Part shown: positions 1-7,346 of the stretch, in pieces
How the letters are laid out: every line of letters begins with the position of its first letter
Numbering within the stretch: position 1 is the stretch's first letter
NCBI RefSeq assembly: GCF_001428245.1
Contig: NZ_LMRV01000029.1
Span: 48,086 to 112,085 of the forward strand
Reading direction: 5' to 3'
DNA length: 64,000 nucleotides
Origin: Paenibacillus sp. Soil522
Lineage (GTDB): Bacteria > Bacillota > Bacilli > Paenibacillales > Paenibacillaceae
Position numbers and translations under genes: made by a program
Notes under the pieces: model-generated
Told to the model about the DNA's origin: nothing
What the model saw: the letters and a program-made list of their open reading frames with translations, nothing else
Databases searched by the model: none

Positions 1-119
1 CTCTCCCAATAAACTGTATAATTAAGCAAAATCAAATGAAAAGGCCGCTATAGTGAAAAGAGCCCCTGCAGCCATTTGGCTGCTGAGATGTCCAGTTTCT
101 GCTCGTTTCCGGGTGCGTA

Positions 120-128
120 TGCTATAAT
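120..128 (+). promoter_or_regulatory. Extended -10 promoter of ywlC
   Basis: The sequence TGCTATAAT is a perfect extended -10 element (TGnTATAAT), 49 nt upstream of the ywlC start. No good -35 box lies 16-18 nt further up, which is typical of extended -10 promoters. The first 119 bases hold no gene I can support; another TATAAT at 17-22 has no partner box. Confidence 0.5.
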
Positions 129-177
129 AGCAGAAGAATGGACAATTTAATTTTAGGGCAAGGATTGAAGGATAGAG

Positions 178-1239
178 ATGACGATAACAAACGTATGGCG
201 CGTGAAGCAGGCGGGCGGTGAACAGCTTGGCTCGAAGCTTTCGGAGGCTGCAAGGCAGCTAAGGGAGGGCGGTCTTATTGCTTTCCCGACGGAGACGGTT
301 TACGGGCTTGGGGCGGATGCCCGGAGCACAGCGGCTGTCGGGCGGATATTTGCAGCAAAGGGACGTCCTTCGGACAATCCGCTAATTGTGCATATTGCGC
401 ACCGCAAGCAGCTGGATGAACTGGTGCTGCCGTATCCGCAGCTTGCAGCGGCGCTTATGGACCGCTTTTGGCCGGGACCGCTCACGATCGTGCTGCCTGT
501 TCGTGCTGGGGCGCTTTCGCCGCTCGTAACGGCAGGACTGTCTACTGTGGGCATTCGGATGCCGGACCATAGAACGGCGCTTGCGCTGCTCGTGCAAGCG
601 GGCTGCCCGGTTGCCGCTCCGAGCGCGAATCGCTCGGGCAGGCCAAGCCCCACGCTGGCGGAGCATGTGCTGGAGGATTTGGATGGGCGAATCGATGGCG
701 TTGTCGATGACGGACCGACAGGCGTCGGCTTGGAATCGACCGTGATCGAGCTGGATGGCGATTACGGGATTCGTATACTGCGTCCCGGTGGGATTACGCT
801 TGAGGCGCTGCAGCAAGCGGCGCCAGGCGCAGCAATCGACAGCGCTTCGTTAGAGGAACCGGAAGCGGCGCCGCGTTCTCCAGGTATGAAATATACGCAT
901 TATGCGCCGCAAGGGGAGCTGGAGCTCGTACAGGGTGATCCTGAAGCCGTCGCGGCTTATATTCAAGGGCAAGTGGAAGCTGCGCGAATGCGCGGCGAGG
1001 TTACTGGTGTGCTCGCCTTCGAAGAGCGGCTTGCCCGCTACGAGGCAGACTGTGTATTGTCGCTGGGCAGCGAGGCGGATCTCGGTGCAGCCGCACATCT
1101 TCTGTATGCGGCTCTGCGTGAATTTGACGGGGCTGGCGCACAGCGCATTTGGGCGGAGGCTAGCAGCGGGCAGGGCATTGGCGCCGCTCTGATGAACCGG
1201 CTGGCGAAGGCGGCAGGCAACCGAATCATTCGCGTATAG
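178..1239 (+). CDS. ywlC: L-threonylcarbamoyladenylate synthase (YwlC/Sua5 type)
   Basis: This cytosolic enzyme makes threonylcarbamoyl-AMP from threonine, bicarbonate and ATP, the first step of t6A37 modification of ANN-decoding tRNAs. The 353 residues cover the YrdC/TsaC fold (about 20-205, with AFPTETVYGLGADA near 36 and the KGRPSDNPLIVHI nucleotide-binding stretch) and a C-terminal Sua5 domain joined by a linker with SPGMKYTHYAP near 235. The length and two-domain plan are those of Bacillus YwlC, not the short E. coli TsaC. The ATG at 178 has only a weak purine-rich site (AAGGATAGAG) before it. It opens the conserved Bacillales ywlC-mntP-ywlE-rpiB-ywlG-glyA neighbourhood. Confidence 0.95.
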   Translation: MTITNVWRVKQAGGEQLGSKLSEAARQLREGGLIAFPTETVYGLGADARSTAAVGRIFAAKGRPSDNPLIVHIAHRKQLDELVLPYPQLAAALMDRFWPGPLTIVLPVRAGALSPLVTAGLSTVGIRMPDHRTALALLVQAGCPVAAPSANRSGRPSPTLAEHVLEDLDGRIDGVVDDGPTGVGLESTVIELDGDYGIRILRPGGITLEALQQAAPGAAIDSASLEEPEAAPRSPGMKYTHYAPQGELELVQGDPEAVAAYIQGQVEAARMRGEVTGVLAFEERLARYEADCVLSLGSEADLGAAAHLLYAALREFDGAGAQRIWAEASSGQGIGAALMNRLAKAAGNRIIRV

Positions 1240-1281
1240 GAGTAGCCAACAGGCTTGAAACAGCAATAGTATGTTTGTCCT

Positions 1282-1321
1282 CATGTCCGCATATGTTTGG
1301 TAGAGAATACTTGCGGACATG
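1282..1321 (+). promoter_or_regulatory. Perfect 10-bp hairpin abutting the mntP ribosome site
   Basis: CATGTCCGCA (1282-1291) and TGCGGACATG (1312-1321) are perfect inverted repeats with a 20-nt loop. The right arm ends on the first G of the mntP Shine-Dalgarno GGGGGAG (1321-1327). Folding could restrict ribosome access, or on DNA this could be an operator. It does not resemble the yybP-ykoY manganese riboswitch. Confidence 0.5.
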
Positions 1322-1334
1322 GGGGAGATTGGCT

Positions 1335-1895
1335 GTGGTTGACGCACAGGTACATGCCGGGCAATTTTTAACGCTGTTCATCATAGCGATGGCGCTCGGT
1401 CTGGATGCTTTTTCGCTTGGAATCGGGATTGGGCTGAAAGGTGTTCGTCTGGTAGATATTTTGAAGCTCGGCATCGTTATCGCGTTGTTTCATGTTATAA
1501 TGCCGCTGGCAGGCATATATACCGGGCAGTATGTAAGCGGCTTGCTCGGAGATGTGGCAACGACCGCAGCCGGCTTGCTGCTGGTGCTGCTCGGAGGACA
1601 TATGATTTACAGCTCGCTGCGCGGAGAAGCGGTACAATCCTTTGACCACCGGTCTTTATGGGGTCTGCTGGTGCTTTCGATTAGCGTTAGCATTGATTCT
1701 TTCTCGGTAGGCATAACGCTCGGGATGTTTGCGGTCAATATGTGGACGACGATTTTGCTGATTGGTTTTTTTGGCGGACTAATGTCGGTGCTTGGCTTGA
1801 TGCTCGGGCGTAAAGTAAGCGGTAATTTCGGAGAATATGGCGAAGCCATTGGCGGAGGGATTTTGTTCATCTTCGGCATTTTGTTTATTTTTTGA
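1335..1895 (+). CDS. mntP: Manganese efflux pump MntP
   Basis: MntP exports Mn2+ across the cytoplasmic membrane and protects against manganese toxicity. The protein is two homologous halves of three membrane segments each. The acidic intramembrane motifs are visible as ALGLDAFSLGIGIG near 20 and SVSIDSFSVGITLG near 118, the expected pair of Asp-containing repeats. I take GTG 1335 as the start because GGGGGAG lies 7 nt before it; this gives 186 residues, usual for the family. An upstream ATG at 1275 would add 20 hydrophilic residues and would run through the 1282-1321 hairpin. A double-hairpin repeat begins on the last base of the stop codon. Confidence 0.92.
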   Translation: MVDAQVHAGQFLTLFIIAMALGLDAFSLGIGIGLKGVRLVDILKLGIVIALFHVIMPLAGIYTGQYVSGLLGDVATTAAGLLLVLLGGHMIYSSLRGEAVQSFDHRSLWGLLVLSISVSIDSFSVGITLGMFAVNMWTTILLIGFFGGLMSVLGLMLGRKVSGNFGEYGEAIGGGILFIFGILFIF

Positions 1896-1993
1896 AATAT
1901 AAGAATTTATTAGTTTCACATTTTATAATTAAGCTTATATTTCACCGCGAAACGAGCTATTGCCGTCAAAGGACGCGACAGCCGTTTACGCTT
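1895..1993 (+). repeat. Double-hairpin intergenic repeat, copy 1
   Basis: A 99-bp element shared with 18108-18205 and, inverted, 35700-35798. It has an AT-rich first stem, AAATATAAG (1895-1903) with CTTATATTT (1934-1942), then a GC-richer imperfect second stem built from GCGAAACG...TTGCCG and CGCGACAG..GTTTACGC. It starts on the last base of the mntP stop codon and fills most of the gap to ywlE. It has no coding capacity. It may be a MITE or REP-like sequence, and may serve as the 3' end of the mntP transcript. Confidence 0.85.
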
Positions 1994-2037
1994 AATCGAC
2001 AGACAGCTTTGATTAGGGGAAAAAAGGAGTTGGCAGT

Positions 2038-2616
2038 GTGAAACGTATTTTATTTGTTTGTACAGGCAATACGTGCCGCTCGCCGATGGCGGAGGCTATG
2101 CTGCGCCGGATGGCTGCTCTGAGAGGCATTACGGTTGCCGTGCGCTCAGCGGGCATATCCACCATCGATGGTTTGCCGGTCTCGGCACATGCCGTAGAGA
2201 CGCTTAGACAACGGGACATTGCGCATAACAGCACTTCGCTGGCGCTGACGGGCGAGGCAGTCGGCTGGGCTGATATTATATTGACGATGACGGCAAACCA
2301 CAAGCGGGGACTGCTGCAATGGCATCCTGAGGCGGTAGACAAAACCTATACGCTGAAGGAATACGCGAATCAGGATGCCCGAATACTCGCTGATATCGAA
2401 GAGCTGGAGCGGCTTTATTCGGAGCTTCATATGAAGCAGGCTCTTGGACAACAGCTGACTGCGGGAGAAAGAAGCCGGCTGCTTGAGCTGGAGCGCCGTA
2501 TTCCAAGCTTCGACATCGTTGATCCGTTCGGAGGCTCGCTCTCCATTTACAACAGCAGCGCGAATGAAATCGAGGATGCGCTCGTGAAGCTGCTGGACAA
2601 GCTTGCAAAAAGATAA
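2038..2616 (+). CDS. ywlE: Low-molecular-weight phosphatase, YwlE-like protein arginine phosphatase
   Basis: The LMW-PTP P-loop C8-TGNTC-R14 stands at the N-terminus, and the conserved acidic motif appears late as DIVDPFGG (about 160). In B. subtilis the YwlE enzyme at this locus removes phosphoarginine marks placed by McsB, opposing arginine-tagged ClpCP proteolysis; that specificity is inferred from synteny and from Thr9 after the catalytic Cys. At 192 residues it is longer than the ~150-aa norm; an insertion around 120-150 (ELERLYSELHMKQALGQQ) is charged and probably helical. GTG 2038 follows AAAAAGGAGT. Confidence 0.88.
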   Translation: MKRILFVCTGNTCRSPMAEAMLRRMAALRGITVAVRSAGISTIDGLPVSAHAVETLRQRDIAHNSTSLALTGEAVGWADIILTMTANHKRGLLQWHPEAVDKTYTLKEYANQDARILADIEELERLYSELHMKQALGQQLTAGERSRLLELERRIPSFDIVDPFGGSLSIYNSSANEIEDALVKLLDKLAKR

Positions 2617-2643
2617 TGGCGCGTTTGCCCGCATCAAATTAGA

Positions 2644-2672
2644 TTGATTTTTCATGCCGCTTCGGCTATTAT
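2644..2672 (+). promoter_or_regulatory. Promoter of the rpiB-ywlG-glyA unit
   Basis: TTGATT (2644-2649), a 17-nt spacer and TATTAT (2667-2672) make a good housekeeping promoter. Transcription would begin near 2679, about 14 nt before the first helix of the ZTP riboswitch. Confidence 0.65.
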
Positions 2673-2688
2673 GAAAATACATAATACG

Positions 2689-2764
2689 GTTTCCGATGTA
2701 ACTGGCGACGGAAGTGGGTTAACCACGGTGGAGCATCGGAATATACGGCCGGTCGCCTGGGCAA
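2689..2764 (+). ncRNA. ZTP/ZMP riboswitch (pfl motif)
   Basis: The conserved pfl parts are in order: CCGATG (2693-2698) pairing with CATCGG (2734-2739); the ACTGGC core; the small GTGG-CCAC hairpin (2714-2726) followed by GGTGGAGC; and the near-invariant CGCCTGGGCA (2755-2764), whose GCC would form the pseudoknot with GGC of ACTGGC. The class binds the purine intermediate ZMP/ZTP, which accumulates when 10-formyl-tetrahydrofolate is short, and switches on one-carbon genes. A terminator directly follows and glyA is the third gene downstream, fitting that logic. Confidence 0.88.
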
Positions 2765-2802
2765 AGAGCAGCATGCTAATAAGCATGTCTTGCTCTTTTT
2801 TT
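2763..2802 (+). terminator. Riboswitch-controlled intrinsic terminator
   Basis: AAAGAGCA..CATGCT, loop AATA, AGCATG..TGCTCTTT is followed by a T run. The 5' arm touches the last conserved riboswitch bases (GGGCA), so ligand-stabilised folding could block terminator formation. This is the expected ON-switch expression platform. Confidence 0.85.
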
Positions 2803-2868
2803 CGTCTTTTTTCGCAAAAACAGGTATACTAGCACTGTGAAGTTTCATTTCGAAGGAGGTCTTTTACG

Positions 2869-3327
2869 TTGAAAATTGCAATTGGTGCCGATCATGCAGG
2901 TTACCGTTTGAAGGATGAGGTTGTACCGTTTCTTCAATCGCTGGGTCATGAAATTGAAGATGTCGGTTGCAGCTGCGACCAATCGGTTGATTATCCGGAC
3001 TATGCATTACCCGTGTGCGACCTTGTTACGAGTGGCAAAGCAGAGCGCGGTATTTTGATTTGCGGAACGGGTATTGGGATGTCGATTGCGGCTAATAAGG
3101 TGCGGGGCATCCGCTGTGCTTTAGTGAGTGATATGTTCTCGGCCAAAGCAACCCGCGAGCATAACGATACGAACGTATTGGCGCTTGGGGAACGTGTTAT
3201 CGGCCCTGGAATGGCTCTGGAAATTATTCGCATTTGGCTTGAAACGCCTTTCTCAAATGGAGAGCGTCATGTCGGCCGGGTAAATAAAGTGATGCAAATT
3301 GAAGAACCATATATAAGCCAGTCCTAA
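2869..3327 (+). CDS. rpiB: Ribose-5-phosphate isomerase B
   Basis: RpiB interconverts ribose-5-phosphate and ribulose-5-phosphate in the pentose phosphate pathway, supplying PRPP for nucleotides. The N-terminal IGADHAGY motif binds phosphate; the catalytic Cys65 sits in ICGTGIGMSIAANK, and REHNDTNVLALGERVIG completes the fold. Its 152 residues match the family. TTG 2869 is chosen because GAAGGAGGT ends 8 nt before it. It is the first gene behind the ZTP riboswitch and is 15 nt from ywlG. Confidence 0.95.
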   Translation: MKIAIGADHAGYRLKDEVVPFLQSLGHEIEDVGCSCDQSVDYPDYALPVCDLVTSGKAERGILICGTGIGMSIAANKVRGIRCALVSDMFSAKATREHNDTNVLALGERVIGPGMALEIIRIWLETPFSNGERHVGRVNKVMQIEEPYISQS

Positions 3328-3342
3328 TTAGGGGGCATCGCA

Positions 3343-3948
3343 ATGAGCGAAAACGATAACGTAAAGCCGGGAGTCATTGCTGGTCAGGTAGAGACGATTG
3401 TTCGAGAGCTGGTCTCAGCAGGCGGGCTTGTCAGGGGTCAACTGCTTGTCATTGGTGTAAGTACTAGTGAGGTGCTCGGGCATCGCATCGGTACGGCGGG
3501 AACGACTGGGACAGCTGCGCAGATTTACGAAGGCGTTGAGGCTGTCCGAAGCGAAGCCGGCTTCATTCCGGTGTATCAATGCTGCGAGCATTTGAATCGC
3601 GCGCTCGTTATCGAACGGGCTGCTGCCGAGCGTTACGGGCTGGACATCGTGAGTGCGGTTCCCGTTCCGAAAGCGGGCGGGTCGATGGCGGCTTTTGCCT
3701 ATCGTCAGCTGAAGAAGCCATGTTTGGCAGAAGCTGTGCAAGCGCACGCCGGCATCGATATCGGCGATACGTTTATCGGCATGCATTTGAAGCAGGTAGC
3801 TGTTCCGGTGCGTCCGTCAATCCGCAGTATTGGCGAAGCTCACGTTACGATGGCCGTTACGAGACCAAAGCTCATAGGCGGTTCCCGTGCGGTGTATAAT
3901 CTGGAAACGAATATAAAGGCAGAGCAGTCTGCCGGAGCATGCGAGTAG
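3343..3948 (+). CDS. ywlG: YwlG family protein (TIGR01440, UPF0340)
   Basis: A 201-residue cytosolic protein of the YwlG family, found between rpiB and glyA throughout the Bacillales. Conserved blocks visible are VIGVSTSEVLGHRIGTAGT near 37, YQCCEHLNRALVIERAAAERYGL near 78 and VPVPKAGGSMAAFAY near 108. Its biochemical activity is not established as far as I know. Sharing the ZTP-controlled transcript with rpiB and glyA suggests a link to pentose or one-carbon metabolism, which is inference from position. ATG 3343 follows a GGGGGC-type site. Confidence 0.9.
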   Translation: MSENDNVKPGVIAGQVETIVRELVSAGGLVRGQLLVIGVSTSEVLGHRIGTAGTTGTAAQIYEGVEAVRSEAGFIPVYQCCEHLNRALVIERAAAERYGLDIVSAVPVPKAGGSMAAFAYRQLKKPCLAEAVQAHAGIDIGDTFIGMHLKQVAVPVRPSIRSIGEAHVTMAVTRPKLIGGSRAVYNLETNIKAEQSAGACE

Positions 3949-4023
3949 TTAAGCCATGAGCTGTAATCATTTGATTAGCCCATTTTAAATAAAGGCTTTC
4001 TAAACTTAAGGAGGAATTTTGAG

Positions 4024-5271
4024 ATGGAAAATTTACGCAAACAAGATCCGGAAGTATTAAAAGCGCTAGGTCTTGAGCTTGGTCGTCAACGCGACAACAT
4101 CGAGCTTATCGCATCGGAGAACATCGTTAGCGAAGCAGTATTAGAAGCTATGGGAAGCGTACTTACGAATAAATATGCAGAAGGCTACCCAAGCAAACGT
4201 TTCTACGGCGGCTGCGAGCATGTGGATATCGTTGAGGATATCGCCCGCAACCGTGCAAAAGAGCTATTCGGCGCTGAGCATGCGAACGTGCAGCCTCACT
4301 CCGGCGCGCAAGCGAACATGGCCGTTTACCTTGCAGCTTTGCAGCCTGGCGACACGGTTCTCGGTATGAACCTGGCGCATGGCGGTCACTTGACGCACGG
4401 CAGCCCGGTTAACGCATCAGGCTTGCTTTACAATTTCGTTGCATACGGCGTGCAAGAGGATTCCTTCACAATCGACTATGAAGAAGTTCGCAAGCTTGCC
4501 TTCAAACACCGTCCTCGTTTGATCGTGGCTGGCGCAAGTGCATACCCGCGCACGATCGATTTCGAAAAGCTTGGTAAAATTGCCAATGACATAGGCGCTT
4601 TGTTTATGGTTGATATGGCTCACATCGCAGGTTTGGTAGCTGCGGGCCTGCACCCGAGCCCGGTACCGCATGCGCATTTCGTAACGACAACAACGCACAA
4701 AACGCTTCGCGGTCCTCGCGGCGGTATGATCCTTTGTCGTCAGCCTTGGGCGGCGGCAATCGATAAAGCGGTATTCCCAGGCTCGCAAGGCGGACCTTTG
4801 ATGCATATTATTGCCGCAAAAGCAGTAGCTTTCGGCGAAGCGCTTAAACCGGAATTCAAGCAATACGCGACAAAAGTCGTCCAAAACGCGAAAGTTCTTT
4901 CCGAAGAGCTTATTGCAAAAGGCTTCAACATCGTTTCAGGCGGTACAGACAACCACTTGATGCTGCTCGACACGCGCAGTCTGAACATTACAGGAAAAGT
5001 GGCAGAGCATGTGCTTGATGAAGTGGGTATCACGGTTAACAAAAACGCGATTCCATTCGATCCGACAAGCCCGTTCGTAACATCCGGCATTCGTATTGGT
5101 ACGCCGGCAGCGACGGCTCGCGGCATGGACGAAAAAGCGATGAAGGTTATTGCTGAGGTTATCGCGCTGGTGCTTAACAGCCCGCAAGATCAAGAAGTGC
5201 TTGCGAAAGCTCGAGGTATGGTTCGCGATCTTACTGCGCAATACCCGCTTTACCCGGGCATGACTTACTAA
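4024..5271 (+). CDS. glyA: Serine hydroxymethyltransferase
   Basis: GlyA converts serine and tetrahydrofolate to glycine and 5,10-methylene-tetrahydrofolate, the main one-carbon source for purines, thymidylate and methionine. The PLP-binding lysine is K226 in [27 protein letters not shown] near the N-terminus and the HGGHLTHG block are the usual substrate-site motifs. The 415 residues are full length. AAGGAGGAATTTTGAG precedes ATG 4024. It ends the riboswitch-controlled unit and is followed by a strong terminator. Codon use is biased as in highly expressed genes. Confidence 0.98.
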   Translation: MENLRKQDPEVLKALGLELGRQRDNIELIASENIVSEAVLEAMGSVLTNKYAEGYPSKRFYGGCEHVDIVEDIARNRAKELFGAEHANVQPHSGAQANMAVYLAALQPGDTVLGMNLAHGGHLTHGSPVNASGLLYNFVAYGVQEDSFTIDYEEVRKLAFKHRPRLIVAGASAYPRTIDFEKLGKIANDIGALFMVDMAHIAGLVAAGLHPSPVPHAHFVTTTTHKTLRGPRGGMILCRQPWAAAIDKAVFPGSQGGPLMHIIAAKAVAFGEALKPEFKQYATKVVQNAKVLSEELIAKGFNIVSGGTDNHLMLLDTRSLNITGKVAEHVLDEVGITVNKNAIPFDPTSPFVTSGIRIGTPAATARGMDEKAMKVIAEVIALVLNSPQDQEVLAKARGMVRDLTAQYPLYPGMTY

Positions 5272-5287
5272 TCGGTTTTTTCCTTAT

Positions 5288-5328
5288 AAAGACCTATTCG
5301 GCGCTTTAGTGCCGGATAGGTCTTTTTG
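5288..5328 (+). terminator. Intrinsic terminator after glyA
   Basis: AAAGACCTAT.CGGC, loop GCTTTAGT, GCCG.ATAGGTCTTT followed by T5, starting 17 nt after the glyA stop. Confidence 0.92.
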
Positions 5329-5400
5329 CTTGAGGCGAGGAAAGGGCATTTTGCCGCTTGTTACTATGCGTCTGTAAGATGAATGAAGATTCATTTAAAA

Positions 5401-5442
5401 AGTGGATAAAGCTGTGGATAAACTGTGGATGATTGTGGATAA
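5401..5442 (+). other. Cluster of four DnaA boxes
   Basis: Read on this strand: AGTGGATAA (5401), TGTGGATAA (5413), TGTGGATGA (5424) and TGTGGATAA (5434). Two are perfect copies of the 9-mer TGTGGATAA (TTATCCACA on the other strand) and two have one mismatch. Starts are 12, 11 and 10 nt apart, so all four face roughly the same side of the helix and point the same way. No replication genes are nearby, so this is not an obvious oriC; it fits a DnaA-titrating or DnaA-responsive site between glyA and modA. Confidence 0.8.
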
Positions 5443-5756
5443 AGCAATACTTGGTTATATCTAACATAGAAATCGTGGAATTGTACCCTGTTAGAGGATG
5501 CTGTACACTGGAGATATTCTGTTTGGCTTTTTTATGATTAATATCACGAGGCGTCGATTCAATCTTTAAGTCTTAAACCGAACGGATTTGACCGTTTAGG
5601 TTTCGTACAAAATTTCGCCTGTGCGGGAAGCATAACCGGTAATGGCTTGAAGAGCTAGCGCGGGCCGGATTCCAGTATACATTTTCTATGAAATGTAAGT
5701 ATAATTAACACTTGATATATTAAAACAAGACAACATAGAGATGTGGAGGATAATAA
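5443..5756 (+). promoter_or_regulatory. modA upstream region with inverted repeats and a -10 box
   Basis: This gene-free stretch carries an imperfect hairpin AAACC.AACGG/CCGTT..GGTTT (5575-5603), a perfect inverted repeat ACATTT/AAATGT (5680-5696) and TATAAT at 5700-5705, 52 nt before modA. The inverted repeat lies where a regulator could block the promoter. No Moco riboswitch or ModE-type site is recognisable. Confidence 0.4.
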
Positions 5757-6602
5757 ATGTTAAGATTCGTTAAAAGCAGTATGATGTTGTCTGTTCTCTT
5801 AATCTTGTCGCTTTTATTGAGTGCGTGCGGAGCGGGTTCCGGATCGCAAACGGCAACCTCTGCGCAATCCCCAGCCGCGAATCAAGCCAGCGAGTCTCCG
5901 GCTGAAACAGTGGAGCTGACCATCTCTGCGGCTGCGAGTTTAACAGACGTTTTGAATGAGATCCAGTCTATTTATGAAACGAAACATAGCGGTATTAAGC
6001 TGGTCTTTAACTTTGGCGCATCGGGGGCGCTGCAGCAGCAAATCGAGCAAGGCGCTCCTGCGGATTTGTTTTTATCGGCAGCAGCCAAAAACATGAAAGC
6101 TTTGGTTGATAATCAATTGATCGATTCCGAACAGCAGCATCATTTATTGTCAAACGAGCTGGTTGTCGTTGTGCCGTCAGATAGCAAGCTGAACATTGGC
6201 AACGAACAGGACTTGAAAAAAGAAGAAGTGAAAAAAATCGCTATCGGTATTCCGGAGAGCGTGCCTGCCGGTAAGTATGCCCAAGAAGCGCTAACCAATG
6301 CTAATTTATCGGATGCTTTGCAAACCAAAATCGTGCAAGCCAAGGATGTTCGGCAAGTGCTGCAATACACGGAAACAGGCAATGTGGACGCGGGTTTTGT
6401 TTACAAGACGGATGCCCTTGCCTCTGATAATGTAAAAGTTGCGTTCGCCGTTGATCCAAACAGCTATTCTCCGATTAACTATCCGGTAGGTATTGTGAAA
6501 GCATCCAAGCATGCTGAAGAAGCGGAAGAGCTATATGATTTTCTTCAAACAAACGAAGCTTTAGACGTATTTGTAAAATACGGCTTTAAAATCCCAAAAT
6601 GA
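5757..6602 (+). CDS. modA: Molybdate ABC transporter, substrate-binding lipoprotein
   Basis: ModA captures molybdate (or tungstate) outside the membrane and delivers it to ModB. A lipoprotein signal ends in LLSAC with the lipidated Cys at 24, followed by a Ser/Ala/Gln-rich tether. The mature part begins LTISAAASLTDVLNEI and contains FNFGASGALQQQIEQGAPADLFLSA, both ModA hallmarks whose Ser residues bind the oxyanion. At 281 residues it is normal size. GGAGG precedes ATG 5757. The stop overlaps the modB start by ATGA, indicating translational coupling. Confidence 0.93.
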   Translation: MLRFVKSSMMLSVLLILSLLLSACGAGSGSQTATSAQSPAANQASESPAETVELTISAAASLTDVLNEIQSIYETKHSGIKLVFNFGASGALQQQIEQGAPADLFLSAAAKNMKALVDNQLIDSEQQHHLLSNELVVVVPSDSKLNIGNEQDLKKEEVKKIAIGIPESVPAGKYAQEALTNANLSDALQTKIVQAKDVRQVLQYTETGNVDAGFVYKTDALASDNVKVAFAVDPNSYSPINYPVGIVKASKHAEEAEELYDFLQTNEALDVFVKYGFKIPK

Positions 6603-7273
6603 TTTTATTAAGTATAGATTGGTTTGAGTTATGGCCTCCTATAGGTTTGTCGCTTCAAGTCACCTTTTTGGCGAGCGTGCTGACGGGAACCATTGGGATT
6701 GCTGCAGCCTGGTGGATGTCTCGAAAAAAATTCAGTGGAAAGATCGTCCTTGAAACGATATTTATGCTGCCTATGGTGCTTCCGCCTACGGTTGTCGGTT
6801 TCTTGCTGCTGGTCATATTGGGCAGGAGGAGTGTGGTTGGCCGATTTTTTGAGTGGTTGTTTGCAGCACCCATTATATTTTCGTGGTGGGCTGCGGTTAT
6901 TGCTGCGATCGTTGTGGCTTTTCCGCTTGTTTACCAAGCGATGAAAGTCGGCTTCGACTCTGTAGACCGGGACCTGGAAGAAGCAGCAAGGTCGATTGGA
7001 GCAAGCGAGTGGCAGGTTTTCCGGTTCATCACCTTCCCTCTTGCATCGCGATCGGTGCTGTCGGGTTATATTCTCGGGTTCGCCCGTGGATTGGGTGAAT
7101 TTGGAGCAACGCTTATGATTGCCGGGAATATTCCAGGAAGAACGCAAACGATTCCTACTGCTATCTACGTGGCGGTTGATGCAGGTCATTTGACGATGGC
7201 ATGGGCATGGACGGTTTGTACAATCGTTATCTCCTTTTTTATGCTGCTGTTAACGGGCAGGTTAAAACGATGA
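6599..7273 (+). CDS. modB: Molybdate ABC transporter permease
   Basis: ModB forms the membrane channel for molybdate. About five membrane segments are visible, with the EAA loop EEAARSIGASEWQVFRFITFPLASRSVLSG (about 120-150) that contacts an ATPase, then GFARGLGEFGATLMIAGNIPGRTQTIPTAIY typical of ModB. It has 224 residues. No modC ATPase gene follows; the next gene is unrelated, so the ATPase must come from elsewhere. An equivalent ATPase-less pair (YvgL-YvgM) is known in B. subtilis, from memory. Confidence 0.92.
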   Translation: MILLSIDWFELWPPIGLSLQVTFLASVLTGTIGIAAAWWMSRKKFSGKIVLETIFMLPMVLPPTVVGFLLLVILGRRSVVGRFFEWLFAAPIIFSWWAAVIAAIVVAFPLVYQAMKVGFDSVDRDLEEAARSIGASEWQVFRFITFPLASRSVLSGYILGFARGLGEFGATLMIAGNIPGRTQTIPTAIYVAVDAGHLTMAWAWTVCTIVISFFMLLLTGRLKR

Positions 7274-7346
7274 GTCTACAACGAAAGCCGCATTTCCAAA
7301 AATTGTGTTAATATAGAGTTACGACGGAATGGCTTGGGAGGATGAG

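Noticed and set aside
1240..1334. yybP-ykoY manganese riboswitch before mntP
   Set aside because: The leader is under 100 nt and lacks the conserved paired loops; only a simple hairpin is seen.
5401..5442. Full replication origin at the DnaA boxes
   Set aside because: No dnaA/dnaN or AT-rich unwinding element adjacent; the boxes are better read as an accessory DnaA-binding site.
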